64,000 bases of DNA from an uncultured Acidimicrobiales bacterium (GCA_937922235.1 CAKZVC010000021.1:1-64000), one strand, 5' to 3'; shown: positions 46,603-56,553, numbered from the stretch's first letter. Notes: generated by a model not told the origin, from the letters alone. Translations and numbers: made by a program.

Positions 46603-47208
46603 TCAGTTGGTGTGGTCGAGATGGACCACACCCTGGCGAAGCACAGTTGGTGGATCTGATAGTAGGTCGACAACGGTCGACGCTGTCCCGTCGAGGACGC
46701 CTCCATCGATGATCACCGACACGTCGTTACCAAAGGCGGCATCCAACTCGGCAGGATCGACAATCGTTGGCTCACCGTGACGGTTTGCACTGGTTGCAGC
46801 GATGGGCCCAAACGCTTCTGCGCACGCCCGAATGAGATCGTGATCGGGCACGCGGACACCGACGGTCGTGACCTTACCGAGGTGAAGCCGGGCACCGACT
46901 TCGCTGCCTTGGGCCACCATCGTGAGCGCTCCTGGCCAATGCGCTTCAGCAAGGGCGTGAAACATTGGGGGTGCCGTAACCAAGGCGCTAGCTTGCTCGA
47001 TCGAGGCAACAAGCACTGCTACAGGCACGCCTTCAGGGCGCTCCTTGAGCTCGAAGAGCCGGCGCATCGCATCTGGCGATGATGGATCGGCGGCAAGCCC
47101 GTACACCGTGTCGGTTGGGATGACTACGACCTCGCCACGAGTCAGGGCTGCGATGACCTGCTCAACCTGATCAGCGTGTGGGCTCGTGGTTGATGTTTCC
47201 TCAGTCAT
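46603..47208 (-). CDS. tsaC: L-threonylcarbamoyladenylate synthase (Sua5/YrdC/TsaC)
   Basis: A 201-residue enzyme that makes threonylcarbamoyl-AMP for the t6A37 tRNA modification. GEVVVIPTDTVYGLAAD is the family entry, KERPEGVPVAVLVAS the substrate loop, and GPIAATSANRHGEPTI the nucleotide loop. It is the short YrdC-type form without the Sua5 C-domain. The start at 47208 overlaps the prmC stop as ATGA; the longer open frame belongs to the antisense of prmC. Confidence 0.95.
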   Translation of the reverse strand: MTEETSTTSPHADQVEQVIAALTRGEVVVIPTDTVYGLAADPSSPDAMRRLFELKERPEGVPVAVLVASIEQASALVTAPPMFHALAEAHWPGALTMVAQGSEVGARLHLGKVTTVGVRVPDHDLIRACAEAFGPIAATSANRHGEPTIVDPAELDAAFGNDVSVIIDGGVLDGTASTVVDLLSDPPTVLRQGVVHLDHTN

Positions 47209-48095
47209 GTTTTCCTCGCGACGACCGCTCGATCCAGGCCTGCGTGGTCGGCATGGATCGTCGTGGTAAATCCCAGGGCATCCAGCTCTGCGGCCACGCC
47301 GGCCGTTTGCTCGGCGCCCATCTCCAAGACAAGCGCTCCATCTGCGCGAAGCCAACGGTAGGCATCGCTCATGATGAGGCGAAGATCGTCGAGACCGTCC
47401 CTGCCAGCGAGCAGCGCCGATGGGGGTTCCCAGTCCGCTACGGATGCTGGAAGCGTCTCGGCTGTTGGCACATATGGCGGGTTCGAGATGATCACATCGC
47501 ACTCCCCCAGGTAGCGCTCGGGCACTGCCTCGAACCATGAGCCTTCGGAGATTTCGACGCTTCGGCCCAGCAAACCAAGACCGCTGAGGTTGGCTCGAGC
47601 CACTGCCAATGCATCGGGGCTCGCATCGGTGAGCAGGACCCGGCTCACCTGCGGGCGTTCGACCGCGATCGACAGACCAATCGCCCCCGAGCCGGTGCCG
47701 AGGTCGACAACGGTGCCGCCACCATCAGGGCGCATGCGGTCAAGTTCGTCGAGCGCAAGGCCAGCCAGCATCTCGGTTTCTGGCCGCGGGATCAGCACTC
47801 GTTGGTCAACCATCAGGTCGAGAGTGCGGAATGCCCAGTTGCCCAGGACGTATTGGATGGGCTCGCCAGCCGTTCGGCGAGCGACCATCGAGTCGAGATG
47901 GTTGACGCCTCGGACCGTCGCCAGCTCGTCCATTGCAGAAGCAAATTCAGCCCGAGTGGCGCCGCTCGCTTCTTCGAGGATCCACTTCGCCTCAGTCTTC
48001 GGGTTATCCGACTTCCCGGACCGTTCGAGCAGTACCTCGGTCTCCTTTAGGAGCGCACCCCAGGTGACCGTGCCGTCGAGATCTTGCTCAGACAT
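47205..48095 (-). CDS. prmC: Peptide chain release factor N5-glutamine methyltransferase
   Basis: A 296-residue SAM-dependent methyltransferase that modifies the GGQ glutamine of RF1/RF2. The N-terminal helical domain (AKWILEEASGATRAEF, GEPIQYVLGNWAF) is followed by the SAM loop VVDLGTGSGAIGLSIA and the catalytic NPPYV. The ATG at 48095 lies inside the prfA coding end (8-nt overlap), coupling it to its substrate RF1. The upstream open frame extension is prfA sequence. Confidence 0.96.
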   Translation of the reverse strand: MSEQDLDGTVTWGALLKETEVLLERSGKSDNPKTEAKWILEEASGATRAEFASAMDELATVRGVNHLDSMVARRTAGEPIQYVLGNWAFRTLDLMVDQRVLIPRPETEMLAGLALDELDRMRPDGGGTVVDLGTGSGAIGLSIAVERPQVSRVLLTDASPDALAVARANLSGLGLLGRSVEISEGSWFEAVPERYLGECDVIISNPPYVPTAETLPASVADWEPPSALLAGRDGLDDLRLIMSDAYRWLRADGALVLEMGAEQTAGVAAELDALGFTTTIHADHAGLDRAVVARKT

Positions 48096-49155
48096 CGTCC
48101 CCGGCAAGGCGACGCTGCTGCTCTTCCTGAACGAGCGCATCGCTTACGCTGTCGAGCTCGCCAGCCAACACCTTGTCAAGATTGTGCACGGTGAGGTTGA
48201 TCCGGTGATCAGAGACGCGGTTCTCTTTGAAGTTGTAGGTGCGGATCTTCTCGGAACGGCCGCCGCTGCCGGTCTGGCTCTTGCGGGCTTCGCTGGCCTC
48301 GGCCTGCTGGCGCTCTTGTTCAGCTTGGAGAATGCGGCTTCGCAGCACTCGCAACGCCTTTGCCTTGTTCTGAATCTGACTCTTCTCGTCCTGCATAGCA
48401 ACAACCACGCCGGTGGGAATGTGCGTGATTCGACACGCCGAGTCGGTGGTGTTGACCGACTGCCCACCAGGACCTGACGAGCGGTAGTAGTCGATCTTCA
48501 GGTCGTTCTCGTCGATATTGACTTCGACCTCTTGGGCCTCCGGGAGCACCGCAACCGTTGCTGACGAGGTGTGCACTCGTCCCTGACTCTCGGTCTTAGG
48601 GACGCGCTGCACTCGATGCACGCCGGCCTCGAACTTCATTCGGCTCCAGACGTCATCGCCGGACAGCCCAAATGTGACAGTGGTGAATCCACCCATGTCG
48701 GATTCGGTGCCGTCCATCATCTCGAACTTCCAGCCCATCCGGCCAGCGAACGACTTGAACATGTCAAACAGGTCCCGAGCAAACAGGTTGGCTTCTTCGC
48801 CACCCTCGGCTCCACGGATTTCGACGATGGCGTTGCGATCGTCGTTCGGGTCCTTTGGCAAGAGCGCAAGTCTGAACTCAGCGGTCGACGCTTCGATCGT
48901 CGCCTCGAGCTCGGCTACTTCTGCCCGCCAAACCTCGCGGTCGTCGCCTTCGGAGTCGTTAAACATCTCCTGAGCGACTTCGTGATCTTCCGTCGCGCTG
49001 CGTAGCTTGCGGCCGATGCTCACGATGGCATCGAGCTCCTTGTGGCGGCGGGCCTCCACCTGAAACTTCGCTTGGTCCGCAATGAGTTGCGGGTCACCAA
49101 GGCGAGCTTCTACATCGGCAAATTCTCGTTCGAGTGATTCGAGGCGGCTGAGCAC
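48088..49155 (-). CDS. prfA: Peptide chain release factor 1
   Basis: A 355-residue class I release factor. RRVPKTESQGRVHTS carries the PxT stop-codon-reading tripeptide (PKT here; PAT or PVT are common). SSGPGGQSVNTTDSACRITH carries the GGQ hydrolysis motif. It reads UAA and UAG. It is followed by its modifying enzyme gene prmC. Confidence 0.97.
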   Translation of the reverse strand: MLSRLESLEREFADVEARLGDPQLIADQAKFQVEARRHKELDAIVSIGRKLRSATEDHEVAQEMFNDSEGDDREVWRAEVAELEATIEASTAEFRLALLPKDPNDDRNAIVEIRGAEGGEEANLFARDLFDMFKSFAGRMGWKFEMMDGTESDMGGFTTVTFGLSGDDVWSRMKFEAGVHRVQRVPKTESQGRVHTSSATVAVLPEAQEVEVNIDENDLKIDYYRSSGPGGQSVNTTDSACRITHIPTGVVVAMQDEKSQIQNKAKALRVLRSRILQAEQERQQAEASEARKSQTGSGGRSEKIRTYNFKENRVSDHRINLTVHNLDKVLAGELDSVSDALVQEEQQRRLAGDDV

Positions 49156-49177
49156 TAGTCCAACCTAACGTTTCGAA

Positions 49178-50152
49178 CTAGTCGACCCACTCACCCTCGA
49201 CAGTCTCGACCCGGGAGGGAACTGCAAGGGAGGCAACGGCGTCAACAATCCGCGGGTGGTGATCACGCGGTGGAAGGACAACGATGAGCGAATCAGGCTG
49301 GTGCAAGGCGATAAGGCCGGCTGCCGTTTCGGCGATTCCGAGGTCGAGCCCGACGGTGCAGCACACAAGAATGATGTCGTCAGCCGATGTCCCAAGCGCC
49401 GCTGCGGGTTGGGTTTCGTTCATTCCGGGGCGCTCGTGCAGGAGCGGAATCGGGTTGAGCGAATCAAGGCCGATCACGTCGGGGTTCCGGACGAGTTGCG
49501 CCCGCAACCACCGAGAGCGGACAATCCGCCCCAACGCATGCGGTGTGGAACTGGCCTGGCGGTGAGGGGCGACCATCGAGACCACCGTCTCCAGCGACTC
49601 GGCGACGTTGCGGTCGGGGCTCAGGGCCGCCGATGCGAACTGGTCGTAGGCGCCGACGCCGATGTCGATCGAGCACTCGCCATCTCGCATTCCGACGCGG
49701 GCCACTTCAAGCCCGTTGATCTCGCCGAGCCATACGCCGTGATCGGCGACGATGTCGAGGCCCGCTGTCGAGAGCTCGGCAGTGAGGACCGCACATGCCG
49801 GCGGGGCATCGACCGTTGGGGTGATCGGTTCGGCCTTCGCGATCGTGCGGCCAGTCGCGAGCCAGATGACGGGGGCTGGTTGCGCGAAGCCGGTCGCTGC
49901 GTGGGCCAGCTCGCCTGCACCCTCATCAACGATGAGGTTCGTCGACGTGCAGTTGTTGGCGGCGGCCCAAATGACAGCGGTGCCGAGCACACCGGGCGCG
50001 AGCGTTGGGAAGTACACCCAGCCAGCGCCATCAACAAGGGCAGACGCGCCACCGCCGAGGCGTGATGCCTCGGCGATGTCAGTTTCGAGATGTTCGTTGA
50101 GAAGCCCGCGCAGCTTTACTGCGGCGAGCTCAGTAAGTCGCTCGTTGTTCAG
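49178..50152 (-). CDS. Conserved-looking hypothetical protein between rpmE and prfA, probable CTG start
   Basis: An unrecognised soluble protein of about 324 residues. From the only nearby conventional start, a GTG at 50017, it would be 279 residues. The frame remains open and protein-like upstream ([20 protein letters not shown], then [25 protein letters not shown]) until a stop just before 50152. No ATG, GTG or TTG occurs in that stretch, but a CTG at 50152 overlaps the rpmE stop as CTGA, mimicking the ATGA couplings elsewhere. Segments such as [12 protein letters not shown] and [13 protein letters not shown] suggest an alpha/beta fold. Function unknown. Confidence 0.7.
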   Translation of the reverse strand: MNNERLTELAAVKLRGLLNEHLETDIAEASRLGGGASALVDGAGWVYFPTLAPGVLGTAVIWAAANNCTSTNLIVDEGAGELAHAATGFAQPAPVIWLATGRTIAKAEPITPTVDAPPACAVLTAELSTAGLDIVADHGVWLGEINGLEVARVGMRDGECSIDIGVGAYDQFASAALSPDRNVAESLETVVSMVAPHRQASSTPHALGRIVRSRWLRAQLVRNPDVIGLDSLNPIPLLHERPGMNETQPAAALGTSADDIILVCCTVGLDLGIAETAAGLIALHQPDSLIVVLPPRDHHPRIVDAVASLAVPSRVETVEGEWVD

Positions 50153-50559
50153 CTGTCTTCAGCTGGTGCTGCAGCATCCTCTGCAGGAGCTGCTGCCTCT
50201 TCGACTGGTGCTGCTTCTTCAACAGGAGCCTCAGCGGGTGCTGCGGCTTCGGCTGGTGCCGGTGCTGCTGCTTCTTCAGCTGGAGCGGCGTCCTCTGCTG
50301 GAGCGCCGGCCTTCTTCTTGCGTGCGCCGTAGCGACGCTCGAAGCGCTCGACACGGCCAGCCGTATCGACGATCTTCATCTGACCGGTGAAGAAGGGGTG
50401 GCTGCGGGACGAAAGCTCGACCTTGGCGAGAGGGTACTCAACACCGTCGACGGTGATGGTCTCGCTGGTCTGCATCGTCGAGCCGACGATGATGTTGTCG
50501 CCCGAGGACTGGTCTTGGAAAACGACCGGGCGGTACTCGGGATGGATTTCAGGCTTCAT
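50149..50559 (-). CDS. rpmE2: Ribosomal protein L31 type B with long Ala/Glu/Pro tail
   Basis: A 136-residue L31. The first about 80 residues ([16 protein letters not shown], then [29 protein letters not shown]) are a type B L31 without the zinc Cys residues. It therefore should function under low zinc. The last about 55 residues are almost only Ala, Glu and Pro (units such as [14 protein letters not shown]), far longer than the 80-90 residues usual for this protein. It sits in its standard place between rho and prfA. Confidence 0.93.
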   Translation of the reverse strand: MKPEIHPEYRPVVFQDQSSGDNIIVGSTMQTSETITVDGVEYPLAKVELSSRSHPFFTGQMKIVDTAGRVERFERRYGARKKKAGAPAEDAAPAEEAAAPAPAEAAAPAEAPVEEAAPVEEAAAPAEDAAAPAEDS

Positions 50560-50610
50560 AGTTCTTCCAGTGTCGCTTGAGTTGGTGAGAGATCAAACTC
50601 CTGGCGGAGC

Positions 50611-52275
50611 TTATTTGGCAACTTCTTTGAGAAAGTCTGCGTTGGTTTTGAACGTGCCAAGACGGTCGATGAGCAGCTCGAGGCCGGCAGCAGAGCTGTT
50701 GTCCGACTCGTTCGAGAGGTTCGCAAGCACTCGTCGGAGCTTGGTGACCTGCTCGACCTGCTTTGGTTCGAACAACAACTGCTCTTGGCGTGTCGACGAT
50801 TGCTCGACATCAATAGCAGGAAAGAGTCGGCGCTCTGCAGCTCGACGGTCGAGGCGAAGCTCCATGTTGCCCGTGCCCTTGAACTCTTCAAAGATGACTT
50901 CGTCCATCTTCGAGCCGGTGTCGACGAGCGCCGTGGCGAGGATCGTGAGCGAGCCACCTTCCTCGAGGTTGCGGGCTGCGCCAAAGAAACGCTTCGGCGG
51001 GTAGAGCGCACCAGAATCGAGGCCACCGCTCATGATGCGACCGTTCGCTGGTGCTGTCTGGTTGTAGGCACGAGCCAAGCGGGTGATGCCGTCGACGATG
51101 ATCACGACATCGCGTCCTACCTCGACCAGACGCTTCGCCCGTTCGATGGTGATCTCGGCGAGGGCCGTGTGTTCGTCTGCTGGCCGGTCGAAGGTCGATG
51201 CAACGACCTCGCCCTCGTTCAACGACCGCTTCATGTCGGTGACTTCTTCAGGACGTTCGTCGATCAGCAGCACGATGAGCGTGACTTCAGGATTGTTTCG
51301 CTCGATCGCCTGGGCGATGTTCTTCATGATCGTGGTCTTGCCGGCCTTGGGCGGCGACACGATCAGACCACGCTGGCCCTTGCCGATCGGGGCGATCAGG
51401 TCGATGATGCGCGCCGTCATATCTTCGGGATACCCCTTGCGTTCCTGGACGAGTTTCTCGTCGGGGAAGAGTGGGGTGAGCTCGTCGAAGTGCGGGCGGC
51501 TCTTGGCCTGTTCGGGGGTTTCGCCGTTGACCGAATCGATGCTGAGCATCGCCGGGTTCTTCTCGTTGCGGTTTGCCGGACGGCTGGTGCCGATCAGGTG
51601 GTCGCCCTTGCGGAGACCGAACTGGCGCACCTGCTTGACCGACACATACGCGTCTTCCTTGGATGAGCGCATCGTGCCAACGCGGAGGAAGCCGTAGCCA
51701 TCGTCACGTAGGTCGAGGTAGCCCTCGACGTGCACGGGCTCGGCCTCGGCCTGTTCGCCACCGTCGCCACCACGACCACGGCGCCGACGACGTCGGTTGC
51801 CGCGTTCGGTGTGATCGTCGTTGTCACCATCGTTCTTGTGGCTGTCGTTCTTGTTCTCGCCGCCGGAGTTGCCGCCCGAGTTGCCGTTGTTTCCGCCGCC
51901 CTTGTTGCGGTTGCGGCCGGAGCGCTTGGTGGTGACCTCGCCAAAGTCGAATTCGTCATCGCCGGCGTGGTAGGTGCCATCGTCGGAGGCATCGTCGCTA
52001 TCGGCGCTGGAGGCGTCCTTGTCAGCGGCCTTAACTCGACCCTTTGCCGCCTTTTTGGCTGGTGGCTTCTTTGTGTCGTCGGCCTTCGCGTCAGACTTCT
52101 CGTCCGGTGCGGCTTCATCGGCGCTGTCGGTCGTGGCCGTCTTGATGATCAGATCGACAATCTCGGCCTTGCGAGCCTTCGATGGCGGCTTCGAGCCGAG
52201 TGCTGTTGCGATAGTGACCAGTTCGTCACGATCTTTGCGTTCGAGCGTTGACCGCCGAAGTTCCGTGGCTTCCAC
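50611..52275 (-). CDS. rho: Transcription termination factor Rho
   Basis: A 554-residue hexameric RNA helicase. A short Rho-N helical domain is followed by a roughly 125-residue polar insert: acidic, then Lys/Ala-rich, then Gly/Asn-rich and Arg-rich ([15 protein letters not shown]). The OB-fold RNA-binding domain follows ([16 protein letters not shown]). The ATPase has [13 protein letters not shown] (Walker A), [16 protein letters not shown] and [13 protein letters not shown] (Q-loop/R-loop region). The insert is typical of high-GC actinobacteria. The GTG start has AGAGG 6 nt upstream. Confidence 0.97.
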   Translation of the reverse strand: MEATELRRSTLERKDRDELVTIATALGSKPPSKARKAEIVDLIIKTATTDSADEAAPDEKSDAKADDTKKPPAKKAAKGRVKAADKDASSADSDDASDDGTYHAGDDEFDFGEVTTKRSGRNRNKGGGNNGNSGGNSGGENKNDSHKNDGDNDDHTERGNRRRRRRGRGGDGGEQAEAEPVHVEGYLDLRDDGYGFLRVGTMRSSKEDAYVSVKQVRQFGLRKGDHLIGTSRPANRNEKNPAMLSIDSVNGETPEQAKSRPHFDELTPLFPDEKLVQERKGYPEDMTARIIDLIAPIGKGQRGLIVSPPKAGKTTIMKNIAQAIERNNPEVTLIVLLIDERPEEVTDMKRSLNEGEVVASTFDRPADEHTALAEITIERAKRLVEVGRDVVIIVDGITRLARAYNQTAPANGRIMSGGLDSGALYPPKRFFGAARNLEEGGSLTILATALVDTGSKMDEVIFEEFKGTGNMELRLDRRAAERRLFPAIDVEQSSTRQEQLLFEPKQVEQVTKLRRVLANLSNESDNSSAAGLELLIDRLGTFKTNADFLKEVAK

Positions 52276-52427
52276 GAGTACCTCTTCAAGGATGTTGGCG
52301 AGGGAGTGGGTCTCTCTCGCAGGATGCTCGAGTCGACGAGACCGATTGGCCGCCGCACCCCGCAGACTGCAGGTTCACAAGCACGTTTCATCGTAGCCGA
52401 GCCACCCCGCCACGCCACTTTCTGAAG

Positions 52428-52477
52428 ATTTCTGCCCCAAAACCGACCTGTGGGGTCTGAAACGAGGCAGAGAAAAT
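52428..52477. repeat. Dispersed imperfect palindromic repeat, copy 3 (inverted)
   Basis: Same element as copies 1 and 2 but in reverse orientation: its complement reads CTGCCTCGTTTCAGACC, CCACA, GGTCGGTTTTGGGGCAG. It abuts the thrC stop, occupying the place where thrB lies in related genomes. Confidence 0.85.
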
Positions 52478-53847
52478 TAGGTGCGGGCGTCGCGGACGAA
52501 TGCTTGGACGGTGGCGAGGTCGTCTGGGAGCACGGTGTAGTGCTCGTCGCGTTCGTAGAGATCGGCGAGGTGTGCTGGCAGTGGAGGACGGGAGCCCGTT
52601 GCCTGCTCGACGGCATCGGGGAACTTCGCCGGGTGGGCTGTTGCCATCACCAAGCGTTGCATCGAATCGGGGCGGCGGCGGGCGGCAGCGACTCCAACCG
52701 CAGTGTGTGGATCGAGAATCATGCCGCTCTCTTCGTGCACCATCTGCATGGTCTCGATCGTCTCGGCATCGGTGACGCTCTCCCCCAGCCAGCTCTCTTG
52801 CATGCGCGGGATGAGCTCGGCTGGCAACGACACGTGCCGCTCAGAGCGGAATTTCGCCATCAGGTCGTCAACAGCCTTGCCGTCGTTGCCCAAGATCTCG
52901 AAGATCAACCGCTCGAGATTGCTGCTGACCTGAATGTCCATGGACGGAGATAGCGATGGTTCGACGCCGCCGATGGTCATGGCACCCGTCTGAAAGAACT
53001 GGGTGAGGATGGCATTGCGGTTGGAGGCAACGACGAACTCGCCGATCGGCGCCCCCATGCGTTTGGCGACTCTCCCGGCGAACACGTTGCCGAAGTTTCC
53101 GGTGGGAACCGTGACCGACACCGGCCGGTCGGATGCCTTGGCGCCAGCCCAGTGGTAGTAGACCACCTGTGCCATAACCCGAGCCCAGTTGATCGAGTTC
53201 ACCGCAGCGAGGCCGACGTCATCTCGGAATTGAACGTCGGCGAACATGGCCTTGACGATGTCTTGGCAGTCGTCGAAGGTGCCTTCCACGGCCACGTTCG
53301 AGACATTTGCTGCAGCAACGGTGGTCATCTGCCTGCGCTGCACTTCGCTGGTGCGTTCGTGCGGATGCAGGATCACGATGTCGACGTTTTCGCGGTCGCG
53401 GAAGGCTTCGATCGCAGCCGAACCGGTGTCGCCTGAGGTGGCGCCGACAATCGTCACTCGGGTGCCCCGCTTGCCGAGCTCATGGTCGAAGAGTCGACCG
53501 AGCAGCTGCATCGCAACATCTTTAAATGCGAGGGTCGGCCCGTGAAAGAGCTCGACGAGCTCGATGCCGTCGGCGAGGGTCGTTACCGGGATGACGTCGT
53601 CTGCGGAGAACGTGCCGTAGGCATCGGCGCAGATCTGCTCGAAGGCTTTGCGCTCGATCGAGCCGTCGACGAACGGCCACATGACCTCAGCAGCGAACGC
53701 TGCGTAAGGAAGTGACGAATCGACACTCGTCGACGTTGGCCACTCCGCCGGCACATACAGCCCGCCGTCGGGTGCCAGGCCGGTGAGCAAAACGTCGGCA
53801 AAGGACAGTTCAGGTGATCCGCCGCGGGTACTGGTGTAGGAGATCAC
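52477..53847 (-). CDS. thrC: Threonine synthase
   Basis: A 456-residue PLP enzyme converting O-phosphohomoserine to threonine. It is the long class with an N-terminal YTSTRGGSPELSFADVLLTGLAPDGGLYVP segment. FHGPTLAFKDVAMQLL supplies the PLP Lys, and GATSGDTGSAAIEAF the phosphate loop. The GTG start follows the hom stop by 3 nt. No homoserine kinase gene follows, although its substrate must be made. Confidence 0.96.
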   Translation of the reverse strand: MISYTSTRGGSPELSFADVLLTGLAPDGGLYVPAEWPTSTSVDSSLPYAAFAAEVMWPFVDGSIERKAFEQICADAYGTFSADDVIPVTTLADGIELVELFHGPTLAFKDVAMQLLGRLFDHELGKRGTRVTIVGATSGDTGSAAIEAFRDRENVDIVILHPHERTSEVQRRQMTTVAAANVSNVAVEGTFDDCQDIVKAMFADVQFRDDVGLAAVNSINWARVMAQVVYYHWAGAKASDRPVSVTVPTGNFGNVFAGRVAKRMGAPIGEFVVASNRNAILTQFFQTGAMTIGGVEPSLSPSMDIQVSSNLERLIFEILGNDGKAVDDLMAKFRSERHVSLPAELIPRMQESWLGESVTDAETIETMQMVHEESGMILDPHTAVGVAAARRRPDSMQRLVMATAHPAKFPDAVEQATGSRPPLPAHLADLYERDEHYTVLPDDLATVQAFVRDART

Positions 53848-53850
53848 GAA

Positions 53851-55140
53851 CTAGTCGCAGACAACTCGGAGGACTTGGCCGACGTTCTTCACTGCGTCGA
53901 GGTCGGACACAGCAGCAAGGGTCTTTCGGAAGTCGCTCTCGATGGCGTCATGGGTGATGAAGACGAGACGTGCCACGTCGTCGGTGCTGTTCTCTTGCTC
54001 CATCGAGCGGATCGAAACTCCCTCGGAGCCGAACGCGTTGGCGATGTCGGCCAGGACGCCGGGCTGGTCGAGCGCATCGATGCTCACGTAGAACGCCGAC
54101 ACGCTGTCGTCGATCGGCACGATGGCGGCCGAACCCAGTTCGCCAACGCTGCGATGTACGCCAGCCCGCTTGTTGAGGGCTACATCGATCGCGTCGCCGA
54201 CCATCATTGCGGCGGTCGGGTGACCGCCAGCGCCGCGGCCGTAGAACATGATCTGGTCGATGCCAGCGCCTTCGACGAAGACCGCGTTGAAGCTGTCTCG
54301 AACCGAGGCGAGCGGATGGCTACTTGGAAGCATTGTTGGGTGCACGCGTGCCGCGATAGCGCCTGAATCTGACTGTTCGACGACAGCGAGCAACTTGATG
54401 ACGTAGCCCATCCGGGTGGCGTTGGAGATGTCATCGGCGGTGATGGTTTCGATGCCTTCGATGTGCACGTCGCCGGCTCGAACAGCTTCACCGAACGCGA
54501 GGGTGGCGATGATGGCGGCCTTGGAACCGGCGTCGAAGCCACCGACATCGGCGGTCGGGTCGGCCTCGGCAAAGCCGAGTCGTTGCGCTTCGGCGAGCGC
54601 GTTGTCATAGCTCGCGCCGTGCTCGGTCATCTGCGACAGGATGTAGTTCGTGGTGCCATTGACGATGCCCATGGCGCGGCTCACGTCTTCGCCGACGAGC
54701 GACTCGCGCAGTGCCCGAATGAATGGCAGTCCAGCGGCCACCGAAGCTTCGAGTGCAAGGTCGACCCCGGCGGTATCAGCAGCAGCGAAGAGTTCAGGGC
54801 CATGAAGTGCCAAGAGTTCCTTGTTGGCCGTGACGACAGGCTTGCCCGAACCAAATGCCGAGAGCATGAGGGCCTTGGTGTGATCGACGCCGCCCATCGT
54901 TTCGATGATCACGTCGATGTCCGGATGGGTGACGATGCCGTCGGAGTCGGTGGTCAGCAGCGATGCGTCGACTCCGGCGCGTTCTTTCGAAGCGTCTCGA
55001 ACAGACACTGCGGCGATTTCAAGCCGCATTCCTGTGCGGCGTTCGATCTCGTCCGCCTGCTCGGTGATGAGCTGCACAAACGACGTTCCCACCGTGCCGC
55101 AGCCCAGCACGCCCAACCGAACCGTATTCGAAGAGTTCAT
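53851..55140 (-). CDS. hom: Homoserine dehydrogenase
   Basis: A 429-residue enzyme reducing aspartate semialdehyde to homoserine. RLGVLGCGTVGTSFVQL is the NAD(P) loop, and FAEADPTADVGGFDAGSKAAIIATLAFGE carries the catalytic Asp and Lys. The C-terminal ACT domain (AFYVSIDALDQPGVLADIANAFG) suggests feedback control by threonine. The start at 55140 fits the family; the upstream open frame overlaps the promoter of the divergent kinase gene. Confidence 0.96.
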   Translation of the reverse strand: MNSSNTVRLGVLGCGTVGTSFVQLITEQADEIERRTGMRLEIAAVSVRDASKERAGVDASLLTTDSDGIVTHPDIDVIIETMGGVDHTKALMLSAFGSGKPVVTANKELLALHGPELFAAADTAGVDLALEASVAAGLPFIRALRESLVGEDVSRAMGIVNGTTNYILSQMTEHGASYDNALAEAQRLGFAEADPTADVGGFDAGSKAAIIATLAFGEAVRAGDVHIEGIETITADDISNATRMGYVIKLLAVVEQSDSGAIAARVHPTMLPSSHPLASVRDSFNAVFVEGAGIDQIMFYGRGAGGHPTAAMMVGDAIDVALNKRAGVHRSVGELGSAAIVPIDDSVSAFYVSIDALDQPGVLADIANAFGSEGVSIRSMEQENSTDDVARLVFITHDAIESDFRKTLAAVSDLDAVKNVGQVLRVVCD

Positions 55141-55191
55141 AGCCGCCCACGCTATCGCCGCCTTGGAAAACGTGAGGCACACAAGTCGCGT

Positions 55192-55220
55192 TTGACTCTT
55201 TCACTACATTTCAATATCTT
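55192..55220 (+). promoter_or_regulatory. Sigma-70-type promoter of the membrane kinase gene (leaderless)
   Basis: TTGACT (55192-55197) and TATCTT (55215-55220) are spaced 17 bp. The -10 box ends 7 nt before the ATG at 55228, and no ribosome site is present. This is the clearest promoter in the window. Confidence 0.75.
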
Positions 55221-55227
55221 TCCATAT

Positions 55228-56553
55228 ATGCAAGCTTCTTCTAATGACACTCCTGCTGGGGAAACCGCGATCGACGCGGGTCTAAAAGCAAGACACGACC
55301 GGACCGAGGACATCGGAGAACTGCGTCTCGGCGAGCTCGTTGGCTCGGGCCGCCACGGAGTCGTGGTGCGCGCCCAACATCGCGAGACACCCACCGAAGA
55401 CATGTCCGATGTTGCGGTGAAGGTACCCGCTGATGGCCAGTCGTTGGAGAACGAGGCGAAGACCCTTGCGCGTTTTGATCATCCACATATCGTCAAGCTG
55501 CTCGACGGGCCACTGAGCAATGGCGCCCTCATCCTCGAGTTCTGCGGACGTGGGTCGTTGGCTGACCGCGGTGATGAACCCCTCAGCGCAGACGAGGCGT
55601 CGACCGTGCTCCATCAGATCGGTAGCGCATTGTGCGCCATGCACGCTGAGGGATGGATTCACGGCGATGTGTCACTGGACAACATCGCCATCCGCTCGAA
55701 CGGAACCCTCGCACTTATCGACTTCGCAACTGCCCGAGCGTCAAACGGCGATCCGCTGACCGAAGGTACCGCCGAGCTGGCAGGGCCTCGTCGAACGGCA
55801 CGACCTGAACTCGACTTTCGATGCCTGGCGGCAGCGGTGCTCTCGGCACTCCCCGACCCGACGCTCGATGCAACGGTGCCGGTCGACATTCGCAAACAGC
55901 GACAAACCTTGATGACGGTCATTGATCGCAGCGATGCCGGTGAGCCAGTCGAGTACGCCGATCTGTTCGCCAGCACTCCAACGGCCGATGTCGAGATCAC
56001 GAGCCAACGGCGACGAATAGCCGGCGAACCTGGTGGGCCAACGACACGGGAGTTCGGGCCTCGGCCCGGTGGCGGTGGCGACGCTGACGAAGACGTCGAC
56101 ACTCCCCGAACAGTGAATCCGACCAGCATCGCAATCATCGTGGCGCTGCTTGCCGTCGCCGCATTGGCCTCGACGCTCTTCGAGCGCGACGGCGAACCAT
56201 CACCCGAACATGCACTCGCAACCGTGGAAGATTCGATCGTGTCCCAGAGCACAGCGACCGATTCGCTCGCTACCTCACAGGTCACATGGAGTAACGGGGT
56301 CGCGGTCCGTGAGACAGCAAATGGCTCCGTGACGTACGCCGTTGGCATCCCTGGCGACCTTGCCGCCGTTGGCGACTGGGGTTGCAACGGCAGCCGAACC
56401 CTCGGGGTCTACCGACCCGCCACCGGGTCGTGGTTCACCTTCGAGAGCTGGGAGTCGAGCAGCTCGTCTACCGTGCGCCAACTCGACCCAGGCCGAGCTT
56501 CGCTGTTCGTCGAACAAACAGCTGGCGGATGTGAGCGCCCGCTGGTTGCTTAG
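55228..56553 (+). CDS. Membrane-anchored serine/threonine protein kinase with atypical active-site motifs
   Basis: A 441-residue receptor-like kinase. The kinase domain (about 30-240) has LGELVGSGRHGVVVRA, the VAVKV lysine, WIHGDVSLDNIAI in place of HRD, and LIDFATA in place of DFG. After an acidic/Gly linker comes one membrane helix (SIAIIVALLAVAALASTLF). An outside domain follows, with GDLAAVGDWGCNGSRTLGVYRP and a GSWFTFESWE motif, like FG-GAP/VCBS-type repeats. Non-RD, DFA kinases can be active or pseudo. Transcription looks leaderless. It is divergent from hom. Confidence 0.85.
   Translation: MQASSNDTPAGETAIDAGLKARHDRTEDIGELRLGELVGSGRHGVVVRAQHRETPTEDMSDVAVKVPADGQSLENEAKTLARFDHPHIVKLLDGPLSNGALILEFCGRGSLADRGDEPLSADEASTVLHQIGSALCAMHAEGWIHGDVSLDNIAIRSNGTLALIDFATARASNGDPLTEGTAELAGPRRTARPELDFRCLAAAVLSALPDPTLDATVPVDIRKQRQTLMTVIDRSDAGEPVEYADLFASTPTADVEITSQRRRIAGEPGGPTTREFGPRPGGGGDADEDVDTPRTVNPTSIAIIVALLAVAALASTLFERDGEPSPEHALATVEDSIVSQSTATDSLATSQVTWSNGVAVRETANGSVTYAVGIPGDLAAVGDWGCNGSRTLGVYRPATGSWFTFESWESSSSSTVRQLDPGRASLFVEQTAGGCERPLVA

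Noticed and set aside
54463-55227. N-terminal extension of the membrane kinase frame
   Set aside because: These codons are antisense to hom and lie upstream of a near-consensus promoter. The kinase starts at 55228.
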